A DNA stretch of 64,000 nucleotides from Simonsiella muelleri ATCC 29453 (GCF_002951835.1 NZ_CP019448.1:2356001-2420000), one strand, 5' to 3'; shown: positions 39,211 through 49,024, counted from the first letter of the stretch. Translations and numbers: made by a program. Notes: generated from the sequence alone by a model not told the origin.

Positions 39211-40881
39211 ATGACAACGCCAATTGATTTACCCGCTTGGAAAAAATTAGAACAACATTTCATCAACACCAAAGGCACCCATATGCGTGAAATGTTTATC
39301 CAAGATCCCGAACGCGCTCAACGCTATTGGTTGGAAGTTGCTGGCTTGAAAGTGGATTTTTCCAAAAATCGTGTTAATGACGAAATTTTAGCCGATTTGG
39401 TCAAACTCGCTGAACAAGCAGGGCTGCCTGAACGCATGAAACAAATGTTCCGCGGCGACAAAATTAACCAAACCGAAAATCGTTCTGTGTTACACATCGC
39501 CTTACGCAATCGTACCAATAACCCAATTTTGGTTGATGGTGAAGATGTGATGCCCAAAGTCAATGCCGTATTACGCAAAATGGGGGATTTCAGTGGTGCT
39601 GTGCGTAGCGGTCAATGGTTGGGTTATACCAATCAAGTGATTACTGATGTGGTAAATATTGGCATTGGTGGTTCGGATTTGGGGCCATTGATGATGTGTA
39701 CCGCACTCAAATCATTCGGACATCCGCGTCTAAATATGCACTTTGTTTCCAATGTGGACGGCTCGCAATTACGTGATGTATTGAACAAAGTTCATCCTGA
39801 AACCACATTATTCATCATTGCATCAAAAACATTCACCACTCAAGAAACTTTAACCAACGCTCATACAGCGCGTAAATGGTTCTTACAAGGAGGCAGCGAA
39901 CAAGACATCGCCAAACACTTCGTGGCGGTTTCTAGTAATAAAGAAGCTGTAGCCGAGTTCGGGATTGACACTGACCATATGTTTGAATTTTGGGATTGGG
40001 TTGGCGGACGTTACAGCTTGTGGTCAGCAATTGGTTTGCCAATTATGCTGTATTTGGGCGAAGAAAATTTCATTGAAATGCTCAACGGTGCCCATTTAAT
40101 TGACCAGCATTTTATTAATACGCCATTGCACCAAAATTTGCCTGTGTTATTGGGTTTATTGGGTGTTTGGTACATTAATTTTTATGGTGGTGGCAGCCAT
40201 GTGATTGCTCCATATGACCAACATTTGCATCGTTTGCCTAAATTTATTCAGCAGTTGGACATGGAATCCAATGGCAAACAAGTGCAAATGAACGGTGAAC
40301 CCGTTAGCACCGAAACTGGCCCGATTATTTGGGGGGAGACAGGTATTAATGGACAACACGCATTTTTCCAGTTACTGCATCAAGGTACACACATTACCCC
40401 AGTTGATTTGATTGCCAGCTTGGAAAAGCGCAGCAATTTACCAGGGCATCATGAGATTTTGTTGTCTAATGTGTTCGCGCAAGCCGAAGCATTCATGCGT
40501 GGCAAAACCCCCGAAGAAGCACGCGAAGAGTTGAAAAAACAAGGGCTGCCTGAAAATCAAATTGAAGCCCTTGTGCCACATAAAACCTTTAGTGGTAATC
40601 GTCCTACTAATTTGATTTTGATGAATAAAGTGAATCCGTGTAACATGGGCAGCCTGATTGCGATGTATGAACATAAAGTATTTGTACAGGGCGTGATTTG
40701 GGGCATTAACAGTTTTGACCAATGGGGCGTGGAATTGGGTAAACAGCTTAGCAAAACCATTTTAGCGGAATTAACTGGCAAAATTGACCCACAAAAGCAT
40801 GACGCATCAACCAGCCATTTAATTCGCTTGTATCGTCAGACTAATTGTGCGGAAGATGGGACTTGTGAATTATTCAAATAG
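39211..40881 (+). CDS. pgi: Glucose-6-phosphate isomerase
   Basis: 556 residues. Both PGI signatures are present: DWVGGRYSLWSAIGLPI (near residue 260) and the C-terminal FDQWGVELGKQLSK. The SKTFTTQET phosphate loop is also there. It interconverts glucose 6-phosphate and fructose 6-phosphate and so lets gluconeogenic carbon enter Zwf and Edd. The ATG at 39211 follows GAAGGAA; an upstream in-frame Met gives a non-conserved extension. Confidence 0.96.
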   Translation: MTTPIDLPAWKKLEQHFINTKGTHMREMFIQDPERAQRYWLEVAGLKVDFSKNRVNDEILADLVKLAEQAGLPERMKQMFRGDKINQTENRSVLHIALRNRTNNPILVDGEDVMPKVNAVLRKMGDFSGAVRSGQWLGYTNQVITDVVNIGIGGSDLGPLMMCTALKSFGHPRLNMHFVSNVDGSQLRDVLNKVHPETTLFIIASKTFTTQETLTNAHTARKWFLQGGSEQDIAKHFVAVSSNKEAVAEFGIDTDHMFEFWDWVGGRYSLWSAIGLPIMLYLGEENFIEMLNGAHLIDQHFINTPLHQNLPVLLGLLGVWYINFYGGGSHVIAPYDQHLHRLPKFIQQLDMESNGKQVQMNGEPVSTETGPIIWGETGINGQHAFFQLLHQGTHITPVDLIASLEKRSNLPGHHEILLSNVFAQAEAFMRGKTPEEAREELKKQGLPENQIEALVPHKTFSGNRPTNLILMNKVNPCNMGSLIAMYEHKVFVQGVIWGINSFDQWGVELGKQLSKTILAELTGKIDPQKHDASTSHLIRLYRQTNCAEDGTCELFK

Positions 40882-40892
40882 TTGAGGAATGG

Positions 40893-40944
40893 AAATAAAG
40901 GCAGCCTGAAAACTGGGAAATGGGTTTTCAGGCTGCCTTTATTT
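40893..40944. terminator. Bidirectional terminator between pgi and the lipoprotein gene
   Basis: A perfect 21-bp inverted repeat (40893-40913 with 40924-40944) made from two facing uptake sequences. The left arm reads AGGCAGCCTGAA at 40899-40910. Confidence 0.92.
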
Positions 40945-41595
40945 TTGCAATTTGGTGCGTTCTTGTGGTGTCATGCCGTATTCGTCTAAATTGTTTAATT
41001 GTTTGATGGCTTGGTTATATTTGGATATGGGTAATTTGGTTTGACTGATTGTCCATACGGTTCGTTGATTGATTTTGCTGGAGCTTGCTGTCCACAAACC
41101 GTGGTCGCGGTATTCGGTAAGTAGGTGGACGGTAAGTTGTTTCATGTTGTCGCTGCGATGGGCGATGCCAATTTTTCGTCCGATGGCGTTGTTGCGTAAA
41201 TCTACGGCTTCATCTGCGGCATAGCGGTCGGTGTATTGAGTGCTTTTGCGGTTATTGATGTTTTTTTCGTAGGCGTTACCTGCGGCGGTGGCGATGTCTG
41301 CATTGAACCGTGCTGCGATGGTGGCTTGCCATAAGGAATGGCGTAGGGCATTTACTTCAGTGCCTCGCCCATCGCCATTTTTACTGTTATCCAAGCCGAC
41401 CCGTGTGGAGAAACGAATCGCGCTGCTGGTAATGTTCAGGCTGCCATCTTCTTTGCCGATAGCGGCGGCGGCGATGGGGTGTTGGGTGGCGAATTTGAGT
41501 AATTGGGGTTTATCTTTGAATGTGGATTCTATGTTGTGGCAACCTGTCCCCATTACGGTGGCGATGAGTAGGGTAGTAAGTTGTGAACAAGCCAT
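40939..41595 (-). CDS. Putative lipoprotein with an RHSLW motif
   Basis: 218 residues. The N-terminus MACSQLTTLLIATVMGTGC has a lipobox-like GTGC, so Cys19 may be lipidated. The core has NALRHSLWQATIAARF followed by AGNAYEKN and DLRNNAIGR(K)IG, a pattern seen in DUF6973-like proteins that recalls small phospholipase-like folds. No function is assigned. Its end overlaps the shared terminator with pgi. Confidence 0.6.
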   Translation of the reverse strand: MACSQLTTLLIATVMGTGCHNIESTFKDKPQLLKFATQHPIAAAAIGKEDGSLNITSSAIRFSTRVGLDNSKNGDGRGTEVNALRHSLWQATIAARFNADIATAAGNAYEKNINNRKSTQYTDRYAADEAVDLRNNAIGRKIGIAHRSDNMKQLTVHLLTEYRDHGLWTASSSKINQRTVWTISQTKLPISKYNQAIKQLNNLDEYGMTPQERTKLQK

Positions 41596-41729
41596 AAATG
41601 ACTCCGTAAGTAAAATGAAATGAGAATAGGTAAATTAAGTTGATTCGTCAAGTTGCAACAAAATAAGTTGCCTAAAAAAATAATAAGATTATTTTAGACA
41701 ACTTATTTATTTTGAATAATATTTTCAAT

Positions 41730-43340
41730 TTATCCACAGCTAAAATTCACATGTAATAAAATGTTATTGAGCCATGCGGTTGAAAAGTTATTTAATTACA
41801 TTTGACAAAATCATACTTTACTGATTTGTGGATAAATCTGTGGATATATTCTGTATAATGGGTGGATAATTTGACTTATGTGGTGCGTTGATAGCGTCCG
41901 CCAGCGGTTGCCATGACCCAACCAGCTAATTCACATTCTAATAAAATTGCGTAAATTTCATCAGTGGGGATATTTGTCTTTTCTGCAATAAAATCAGGGT
42001 GAACGATTTCATTACCCATCGCATTCAATACGGATTTTGTGGATTCATTCACAGAATTATCCACAAAATTATCCACAATTTCATCCACAGGCAATAGAGT
42101 TGGTGTGATGGGAGTCGGTTTATTCACAGGTTTATTTCGCTTGATTTTGGGTAATTCTATGGGGACAAAATCAGTGGATTGTTTTGTGGATAATTCAGTT
42201 GATAAATCTGTTGATAAGGCTGTGGATAAGCGTTCAGGCTGCCTGAAAATGCCTGTGGATAACAATATAGGGCATTCATTTATAATGTCTTCTACGCACT
42301 CCACCAGTTTTGCTCCATCTTTAATCAGTTTGTGGCAACCTTTGGCGTGTGGGTTGTCAATGCTGCTGGGAATTGCCATGACTTCACGTCCCATGTCAGC
42401 AGCCAATCGTGCCGTAATCAATGAACCACTTTTTAATGCCGCTTCTACCACCAAAGTAACACGTGCTTGAGCCGCAATTAAGCGGTTACGGCGCGGAAAA
42501 TTGCCAGCCATCGGACGTGTACCCAATGGAAATTCAGACACAATTAATCCTTTTTCAGCGATTTGATACGCTAATTTTTTGTTTTCATTTGGATAAATTC
42601 GGTCAATACCTGTTCCCCAAATGGCAATCGTGCTGCCTGAAAACGCGAGTGCGCCTGTGTGAGCCGCGGTATCAATGCCTGATGCCATGCCAGAAATCAC
42701 GGTAATGCCTTGTTCACTGAGTGCATGGGCGAAATTGTGGGCGATACGCATGGCTTGTGGCGTGGCATGGCGGCTGCCGACCATAGCAACCGCCTGATGC
42801 TGCAATAACGATACATCGCCACGCACAAATAAAAGCGGCGGTGGTGTGATGCCTTCGGTGAGCATTGTGGGGTAATCGGCATCGCCTAGCAGCAGTAAAC
42901 GGCAACCGTCCTGCTGTTCCCATTGCAATGCGGCATCGGTTGCGGCGCGTGCTGGTGTGGTGTCGTACCATGTTTGGGCGGCTTGTTTGCCTTTAATGAC
43001 TATTTGTTGAATCACATCGCTGGGGGCGCGTAATGCGGCTTGTGCATCACCAAAATGTTGAATTAAAAGTAAAAAACTATCTGCGCCGATATAGGGTGTG
43101 AGTGCGAGTTGTATCCAAGCATAGCGATCGCTGTCGGTCATGATGTTTCCTTTATTGTTTAGGCTGCTTATTTTTTAAGCAATTAAAATTTATAAATAAA
43201 ATTGAATGGATTATCTGGCTTATCCACAAGTGATACACAGGGATTTACATTAAATGGTGTGCATATTTTTTCAGGCTGCCTATTTTTTAATCAAATAAAA
43301 ATTATGAATAAAATTGAATAAATTATCCTGCTTATCCACA
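41730..43340. other. Cluster of nine perfect DnaA-box 9-mers around dprA
   Basis: TTATCCACA or its inverse occurs at 41730, 41827, 42057, 42069, 42185, 42221, 42254, 43220 and 43332. One-mismatch versions lie at 41839, 41861, 42081 and 42120. The 41596-41875 gap is strongly AT-rich. Elsewhere in the window the 9-mer is sparse (for example 18740, 31811, 32896, 51090). Confidence 0.7.
41876..43141 (-). CDS. dprA: DNA-processing protein DprA
   Basis: 421 residues. An N-terminal SAM-like region, the Rossmann-type DNA-binding core (MVGSRHATPQAMRIA; VISGMASGIDTAAHTGAL; FPRRNRLIA) and a C-terminal winged helix (residues ~365-421) are present. DprA loads RecA on incoming single-stranded DNA during natural transformation, which fits the many uptake sequences. 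The linker before the winged helix (residues ~285-360) is long and made of LST-type repeats (STALSTDLSTELST...), because DnaA-box-like DNA (TTATCCACA) is translated there. Confidence 0.94.
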   Translation of the reverse strand: MTDSDRYAWIQLALTPYIGADSFLLLIQHFGDAQAALRAPSDVIQQIVIKGKQAAQTWYDTTPARAATDAALQWEQQDGCRLLLLGDADYPTMLTEGITPPPLLFVRGDVSLLQHQAVAMVGSRHATPQAMRIAHNFAHALSEQGITVISGMASGIDTAAHTGALAFSGSTIAIWGTGIDRIYPNENKKLAYQIAEKGLIVSEFPLGTRPMAGNFPRRNRLIAAQARVTLVVEAALKSGSLITARLAADMGREVMAIPSSIDNPHAKGCHKLIKDGAKLVECVEDIINECPILLSTGIFRQPERLSTALSTDLSTELSTKQSTDFVPIELPKIKRNKPVNKPTPITPTLLPVDEIVDNFVDNSVNESTKSVLNAMGNEIVHPDFIAEKTNIPTDEIYAILLECELAGWVMATAGGRYQRTT

Positions 43341-43384
43341 AGTGATGCACAGGGATTTTCGCAGGATAGTGTGAATATTTTTCA
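43161..43384. repeat. Tandem duplication of a 112-bp unit
   Basis: Units begin AGGCTGC(T/C)TATTTTTTAA at 43161 and AGGCTGCCTATTTTTTAA at 43273 and remain alignable to GTGTG(C/A)ATATTTTT. Each contains one DnaA-box sequence followed by AGTGAT(A/G)CACAGGGATTT. It lies between dprA and the acyltransferase gene. Confidence 0.8.
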
Positions 43385-43399
43385 GGCAGCCTGAAAAAT

Positions 43400-44197
43400 T
43401 TAACGTGAACGTTCTTCTTCGGGTAATAACACGCGTTTTGGATTGGGGCTATCGGATAGCACGATTTGATTAAATAATGCTTCGGCTTGGTCTTTGAGTG
43501 TGAAACGGTCGGTGTTAGGCTGTTGAGTGGGCTCAATCAGTGGCGGAAAGTCGACGCGAACCTTGATTTTGGGCTGTGATAAAATTCGCCATAATGTGAT
43601 AAAAAAGTTTGTTCCAGAGAATGAAATTTGTTCAGTCCGTTTATTTTCTGCATCATAATAGCGCAAAACCACGCATTGAATGTTCGTGGGTGCATTGATG
43701 GCAGCCTGAAATAAAGCTGCTTTTAAAGGCAAAACCGCATTGCCCAATGAAGTGCGTGCCTCGGGGAAAAAGCACACATCATTGCCTGCTTGCAAACGTT
43801 CCACAATGGCGGCATTAATGGGTTCGATGTCTTTTCGGTTGGTTCGGTCAATGAAAACGGTGCCTGCATTTTCAATCATTTTACCGATGACAAACCAATT
43901 GCGTAGCTCTTTGGCGGCGATAAAGCTGGCGGGGTAGATGGCTGCCAACACGAAAATATCCAGCCATGAAATGTGGTTAGCAACGATTAATGTGCCGTAT
44001 GGATTGTTGGGTGTGGCGGGTTTTTCTAATTCAACGTGTAAGACATTTAATGCGGATTGTCCCATTTGTTGCAAGACGTTACGCCGTTCGTTTGGCGCGA
44101 GTCGGTTCAGCGAATGCAAGCGAAAGCCGATGCCAATCAGCCAATACAATAAATGAAATAGTCGCATCAATCTGATAAAAATAGAATTTTTCTTCAT
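43400..44197 (-). CDS. PlsC-type 1-acyl-glycerol-3-phosphate acyltransferase
   Basis: 265 residues. One N-terminal membrane helix (~10-30) precedes the acyltransferase block I NHISWLDIF (H-x4-D), a block II-like region and block III CFFPEARTS (residues ~145-155). It acylates lysophosphatidate at the inner membrane in phospholipid synthesis. Neisseria encode more than one PlsC homologue, so the substrate range is uncertain. Terminates at an uptake palindrome near 43381. Confidence 0.86.
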   Translation of the reverse strand: MKKNSIFIRLMRLFHLLYWLIGIGFRLHSLNRLAPNERRNVLQQMGQSALNVLHVELEKPATPNNPYGTLIVANHISWLDIFVLAAIYPASFIAAKELRNWFVIGKMIENAGTVFIDRTNRKDIEPINAAIVERLQAGNDVCFFPEARTSLGNAVLPLKAALFQAAINAPTNIQCVVLRYYDAENKRTEQISFSGTNFFITLWRILSQPKIKVRVDFPPLIEPTQQPNTDRFTLKDQAEALFNQIVLSDSPNPKRVLLPEEERSR

Positions 44198-44613
44198 TCA
44201 AATTCCTTGTTTGTCATGGTGGTTAAAATGGGGGAGGATTTTCAGGCAGCCTGAAAAACAGTCGCAAATTTTAAACTATTTTTCAGGTATGGGCATGGGC
44301 TGTGTGTTTAACGAATTAAGAACCTGTGTTCACAGCTAAGCGCGATGTCTTTCTGCCTCATTTAGCACGCCCGCTGCGTTGAATTTCACGCCAATAGGAA
44401 TGCTATTAGCATAAAATTCGCCTGACGTTCCTACCAACTGGAACAAAAATCCATTTTACGTTGGCTATGAATATCGGTTCTAAATTCACAAAATTATTTT
44501 TTTCAGGCAGCCTGAAAATGTTTTTGTTGATTATTTTTGATGTAACGCAAATCATACCCAGATATTCAAGAGTACGATGGTCGAATTGTTTAACTGTTTT
44601 GAAGGAAATCAAG
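44198..44613. other. Intergenic region between the acyltransferase gene and gldA
   Basis: Holds an uptake palindrome near 44241, the MITE at 44319-44481 and another uptake palindrome near 44503. No gene seen. The gldA ribosome site AAGGAAA is at its end. Confidence 0.6.
44319..44481 (+). repeat. MITE of the AGAACCTG family, copy B
   Basis: 163 bp with AGAACCTGTGTTCACAGC at the left and the inverse of AGAACCGATATTCATAGC at the right. It aligns along its length with copies A (inverted), C and D. It lies 132 bp upstream of gldA. Confidence 0.85.
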
Positions 44614-45708
44614 ATGTCTGTTAAATCCATTACTTCGCCCATGAAATTTTTGATTCAAGCGAATTTATTAGCTGATTTGGGCAAATACATTCAACAATAC
44701 GGCAAAAATGCCTTAATCATCACAGACCCATTCATTCAAGAAAAAGCTCAACAAGATACCCAAACCAGTTTCGCAGAACACGGTATTCAGGCCACATTTA
44801 GCGTGTTTGGTGGCGAATGCTCTGATGATGAAATTGACAAAAATAAAGCCATCTGCCAAGAGAAATCTTGTGAATATGTGGTGGGCATTGGTGGTGGTAA
44901 GACATTGGATACTGCCAAGGCAGTCGCCTATTATCAAAATGTGCCTGTGGTAATTTTCCCAACTTTGGCATCAACCGATGCGCCTTGCACGGCTTTGACT
45001 GTGGTCTATAATGCCGATGGTTCATTTAACCGCTATTTATTTTTACCGAATAATCCGAATGCAGTGTTGGCAGATACCAAATTGTTGGCGGCTGAACCCG
45101 CACGATTTTTTGCGGCAGGTGTGGGCGATGGTTTGGCAACTTATTTTGAAGCAAGAACGTGTTACGCAACCAATGGCATTAATTTGGTGTTGATGCAACC
45201 AAGTTTGGCGGGGTTGGGGATTGCCAAAATGTGTTACGAAACCATTCGCGATTTTGCACCCCAAGCCATGCACGCTGTCGCAACCAAATCAGTTACGCCC
45301 GCTCTGGAGAAAACGATTGAAGCCACGATTTATATGAGTGGTGTGGGTGCGGAATCAGGTGGTTTGGCAGCCGCACACGCGATTCATAATGGTATGACTG
45401 CTGTTCATGATTTACACGGTGCGATGCACGGTGAAAAAGTGGCGTTTGGTTTGGTAGCGCAACTGGTCATGGAAGGCGCATCAACCGAAGAATTAGACGA
45501 AGTGATTGGCATCATGAAAGCAGTTGGTTTGCCTTTGACTTTGAAAGATTTGGGACTGAAAGAATTCAAAGAAACAGAATGGCGACAAGTGGCTGAATTG
45601 TCTTGCGCGGAAGGCGAAACCATTCACAATGAGCCATTTAAAGTAACTCCTGATATGGTATACGATGCGATTGTTGCTGCGGATAAATTATTGCAAACAT
45701 ATCAATAA
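44614..45708 (+). CDS. gldA: Glycerol dehydrogenase
   Basis: 364 residues of the iron-containing alcohol dehydrogenase superfamily, GldA branch. The NAD-binding GIGGGKTLDTAKAVAY is near residue 92 and PTLASTDAPCTALTV follows. Metal ligands are expected in GVGDGLATYFEA and the HGxxVAxG region (HGEKVAFGL). It oxidises glycerol to dihydroxyacetone with NAD. The ATG at 44614 has GAAGGAAA upstream. An earlier in-frame Met would start inside the MITE. Confidence 0.9.
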   Translation: MSVKSITSPMKFLIQANLLADLGKYIQQYGKNALIITDPFIQEKAQQDTQTSFAEHGIQATFSVFGGECSDDEIDKNKAICQEKSCEYVVGIGGGKTLDTAKAVAYYQNVPVVIFPTLASTDAPCTALTVVYNADGSFNRYLFLPNNPNAVLADTKLLAAEPARFFAAGVGDGLATYFEARTCYATNGINLVLMQPSLAGLGIAKMCYETIRDFAPQAMHAVATKSVTPALEKTIEATIYMSGVGAESGGLAAAHAIHNGMTAVHDLHGAMHGEKVAFGLVAQLVMEGASTEELDEVIGIMKAVGLPLTLKDLGLKEFKETEWRQVAELSCAEGETIHNEPFKVTPDMVYDAIVAADKLLQTYQ

Positions 45709-45907
45709 CTATTTGACGTAAAGGCAGCCTGAAAGAGCAACGCGTTCAGCGAATCAAATTCACAAAATTATTTTTTCAGGCTGCCTGAAAATTATTTTGG
45801 TTGGTTGTTTCGCTGAGTGCGTTGTCATTTTTAACGATCCTTTGATGGTTATTGAGATTAATTATCAAATAAAATCAATTACTCATCAAATACAGTCAGC
45901 AAAATTT

Positions 45908-45916
45908 TGTTATAAT
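45908..45916 (+). promoter_or_regulatory. Extended -10 promoter of hemA
   Basis: TGTTATAAT, 36 bp before the hemA start. No good -35 at 17 nt. Confidence 0.5.
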
Positions 45917-45951
45917 TCGTCTAACCATAACAACAATACATACTGATTGCC

Positions 45952-47223
45952 ATGATGAGACTAGCCACGATTGGTTTAAACCATCATACCGCGCCCGTTG
46001 CGATTCGTGAACGTTTGGCGTTTGCTGCTGCGACATTATCCGATGCTGTACGCGATTTGTTGCAGACGGTCGCAGCCGAAGCGGTTATTTTATCCACTTG
46101 TAATCGCACGGAAATTTATTGCGTTGCCGATGCAGAAGACGTGATTGACTGGTGGGCAAATTATCATCAAATGAATGTAGATGAAATTCGTCCTTATTTA
46201 TATACACACGGTTGCAGCGAAACCATTCATCACGCGTATCGCGTGGCGTGTGGTTTGGACAGCATGGTGCTGGGCGAGCCACAAATTTTGGGGCAAATGA
46301 AAGAAGCGGTACGCATTGCCACCGAACAACGTGCTTTGGGAACTTGGCTCAATGCCTTGTTTCAACGCACATTTGCTGTTGCCAAAGAGATTCGCAGTCA
46401 TACTTGCGTAGGGGACAACACCGTGTCTATGGCATCTGCCAGCGTGAAAATGGCAGAAACTGTGTTTCCTGATTTGCATCAAACACGTGTTTTATTGGTG
46501 GGTGCTGGCGAGATGAATGAATTGGTGGCGACTTATTTTGCTGCCAAAAAACCGCTTGCAATGACCATCGCTAACCGCAGTTTGCCACGTGCTCAAGCCT
46601 TATGCGATAGCCTGATTGTGTCCGCAACTGCTTGTTCAATAAATGATTTACCGAAAATTATTCATCAATATGATGTGATTGTGTCTTGTACTGCCGCACC
46701 CATGCCGATTATTGGCAAACGCTTAATGGAACAAGCAATGGTGCAACGTGCTGGTAAACCGATTTTTATGTTGGATTTGGCTGTACCGCGTGATATTGAA
46801 TCACAGGTTAATGAAATTAATGGTATTTATTTGAAAACTGTAGATGATATTGACAGTGTGGTGGCAACTGGTAAAGAGGCACGGCGTGTGGCAGCGGCAG
46901 CGGCCGAGCAAATGGTGGCGAGCAAAGTAGCAGAATTTGTGGCATGGCAAAAACAGCGTCAGCGTGTGCCATTAATTTGCGCGTTACGTGATGAAGGTGA
47001 GCGGGCGCGGCAACAAGTTTTAAATAATGTAATCAAGCAATTAGAGAAAGGTTTAAGTCCACAAGAAGCTTTAGAACGCTTGTCAGTGCAATTAACCAAC
47101 AAACTACTACACGCACCAACTCGTCTGTTAAATAAGGGAAATGACGAAACTTTGACGGCGGCGGTTTCACAAATTTATCGTTTACAGCCCCCGCAACATG
47201 AAAATGAACGGCGTTTAGCTTAA
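45952..47223 (+). CDS. hemA: Glutamyl-tRNA reductase
   Basis: 423 residues. The N-terminal GLNHHTAPVAIRERLAF and the catalytic STCNRTEIY with nucleophile Cys50 are present. The NADPH domain carries LLVGAGEMN (near residue 185) and the C-terminal dimerisation helices follow. It reduces Glu-tRNA to glutamate-1-semialdehyde, the first step of the C5 heme pathway. The start could be the second Met (45955). An inverted repeat downstream (ATCTAATTAATGAGATAAC-like, ~47235-47262) probably terminates it. Confidence 0.95.
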   Translation: MMRLATIGLNHHTAPVAIRERLAFAAATLSDAVRDLLQTVAAEAVILSTCNRTEIYCVADAEDVIDWWANYHQMNVDEIRPYLYTHGCSETIHHAYRVACGLDSMVLGEPQILGQMKEAVRIATEQRALGTWLNALFQRTFAVAKEIRSHTCVGDNTVSMASASVKMAETVFPDLHQTRVLLVGAGEMNELVATYFAAKKPLAMTIANRSLPRAQALCDSLIVSATACSINDLPKIIHQYDVIVSCTAAPMPIIGKRLMEQAMVQRAGKPIFMLDLAVPRDIESQVNEINGIYLKTVDDIDSVVATGKEARRVAAAAAEQMVASKVAEFVAWQKQRQRVPLICALRDEGERARQQVLNNVIKQLEKGLSPQEALERLSVQLTNKLLHAPTRLLNKGNDETLTAAVSQIYRLQPPQHENERRLA

Positions 47224-47324
47224 ACTTAAAAACGTGTTATCTCATTAATTAGATAACACGTTTTCTTTCAGGCTTCCTGAAATTAGAATAGAAAGTTACA
47301 TCAAAAAAATTGATGTATCAGAAT

Positions 47325-47993
47325 TTACACCGCCGCAACTGTAAAGCGTTGGAACAAATGTGCTTTTTTCTCTACATCATCGGCAATCGCACAAGCCAAA
47401 TCTGCCACCGAAATATCTGCAGGTGCGCCATTTTTGTCTAAAATCACATCATCTTGCCCAATTTGGTATTTACCCGAACGCTCAAACGTAACAGGAGCAA
47501 CCGCAAACATCGCGGCTGGTGACAAAAATGCCCAATTGATGTCGCGACGTGGGCGCAATTCATTTAATAATACACGTACCGCATCGGCTGCAGGATACAC
47601 ATCAGCAGGAAAATCAGGGGTATCAACCAGTTGCAAATTAGGTGCAACGTTCAGGCTGCCTGCTCCGCCAATTACCAAAAAATACGGCACATCTGCATTT
47701 TTCACGGCTGGCAAGATATTACCATAAGCGATTTTGATGTCTTGTGCTAAATTAGGATTGCTCCAACCTGCATTAAACGCGCTAACAACAGCATCAAAAC
47801 CTTTTAATTTTTCAGCAAAATTCGGTGAGTTTACGTCTGTAGCGATTGCGGTTACGTTGTCATTTTGAACAACTTTGTCCACATTTCGTGCAAATGCGGT
47901 TACGTGATGCCCACGCGCTGCTAATTCTAAAACCGTTGCGTTGCCTACCAAACCAGTTGCGCCAATAACTGCAATTTTTTGTTTCATTTTCAA
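47325..47993 (-). CDS. NAD(P)H-binding oxidoreductase of the atypical SDR/NmrA type
   Basis: 222 residues. The nucleotide-binding GATGLVGNATVLELAARGH (residues ~11-29) and YFLVIGGAGSL resemble YwnB/YhfK-type NAD(P)-binding proteins. There is no clear SDR YxxxK catalytic pair, so the substrate is unknown. It is divergent from the LysR gene at 48128 across 134 bp, which suggests that LysR controls it. An alternative start is the second Met (47987). Confidence 0.8.
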   Translation of the reverse strand: MKMKQKIAVIGATGLVGNATVLELAARGHHVTAFARNVDKVVQNDNVTAIATDVNSPNFAEKLKGFDAVVSAFNAGWSNPNLAQDIKIAYGNILPAVKNADVPYFLVIGGAGSLNVAPNLQLVDTPDFPADVYPAADAVRVLLNELRPRRDINWAFLSPAAMFAVAPVTFERSGKYQIGQDDVILDKNGAPADISVADLACAIADDVEKKAHLFQRFTVAAV

Positions 47994-48127
47994 TTCCTTA
48001 TTTTATGTTAAACAAATCATCAAAATATTTAATGTGAATCAATTTAAGATAAAACGGATTGTAATCTATTTTTTGATTGAAAATTAGTGCATAATAAGCT
48101 AATTTATTATTAGCTAAAAGTAAAAAT

Positions 48128-49024
48128 ATGAACGCATCGGATTTTGGACAATTATTGGTTTTTCAAGCCATAGCCGAAGAAAAAAGCATCACTGCTGCTG
48201 CTAAAAAACTCAATTTGGCTGTGCCATCAGTTAGCAAGTCATTGAAATTACTAGAACATAAAATGGGGGTGCCTTTATTCACACGTACCACACGCACCAT
48301 TCAATTAACCGATTCAGGTTTGCAGCTGTGGCAAAATACGTCTGCGCATTTAATTGCACTGAATCAAGCATTTGAAGAAGTCAGTGAACAACATCAAACG
48401 CCGCGTGGCACCGTCAAAATTACCTTATCCCAAGTGCATTTTGATTTGATTTTTAAAGATATTTTGCTGGATTTTTATGCCCAATATCCACACATCACGT
48501 TGGATTTTTCTATTAATAATGCAACCGTGAATCTGGCAGAGCAGGGGTTTGATTTGGGCATCCGTTTTGGTAACACGCTGGCAGATGGCGTGGTAGCACG
48601 GAAAATTTATCCATCTATTCGGCAAGGTATTTATGTTTCAAATAGTTATGTGGAAAAATATGGCATACCACAATCACCGAATGACTTGGCGGCGCATCGC
48701 ATGATTGGTTTTTATTTTATGACCGCGAAAAAAATTGAACCGTTTTTATTAAATATTGATGGAGTGGTTCAGGAAGTTTTTGTACATAATGTATTGATTT
48801 TAAATGATACAGATAAAATCATCAGTGCCATACATGCAGGCGTGGGGATTGGGCGAATTTTTGATAATGCACCTGATGTGGCGTTAAATGGGCTGATTCC
48901 TGTGTTGGAAGAGAACTGGTTGTGTTTTCCTGAAACATTTTTATATTTTATGCCAAATCGTTACAAGGCAAAACGCGTGCAGGTGGTCATTGATTTTTTG
49001 TTGCAAAAAAATCAGGCAGCCTGA
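48128..49024 (+). CDS. LysR-family transcriptional regulator
   Basis: 298 residues. The N-terminal winged HTH (residues ~5-64; SITAAAKKLNLAVPSVSKSLKLLE) and a periplasmic-binding-like effector domain are present. The divergent oxidoreductase gene at 47325 is the probable target, as is typical for LysR pairs. The closest overall pattern is the AaeR/DmlR-type subgroup that regulates neighbouring oxidoreductases; the ligand is unknown. Confidence 0.88.
   Translation: MNASDFGQLLVFQAIAEEKSITAAAKKLNLAVPSVSKSLKLLEHKMGVPLFTRTTRTIQLTDSGLQLWQNTSAHLIALNQAFEEVSEQHQTPRGTVKITLSQVHFDLIFKDILLDFYAQYPHITLDFSINNATVNLAEQGFDLGIRFGNTLADGVVARKIYPSIRQGIYVSNSYVEKYGIPQSPNDLAAHRMIGFYFMTAKKIEPFLLNIDGVVQEVFVHNVLILNDTDKIISAIHAGVGIGRIFDNAPDVALNGLIPVLEENWLCFPETFLYFMPNRYKAKRVQVVIDFLLQKNQAA

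Noticed and set aside
43161..43384. CRISPR array
   Set aside because: Two 112-bp diverged units without short regular repeats and unique spacers; no cas genes anywhere in the window.
44461..44613. N-terminal extension of GldA starting in the MITE
   Set aside because: The extra 51 residues translate a MITE end and an uptake sequence; the family start with its own ribosome site is at 44614.
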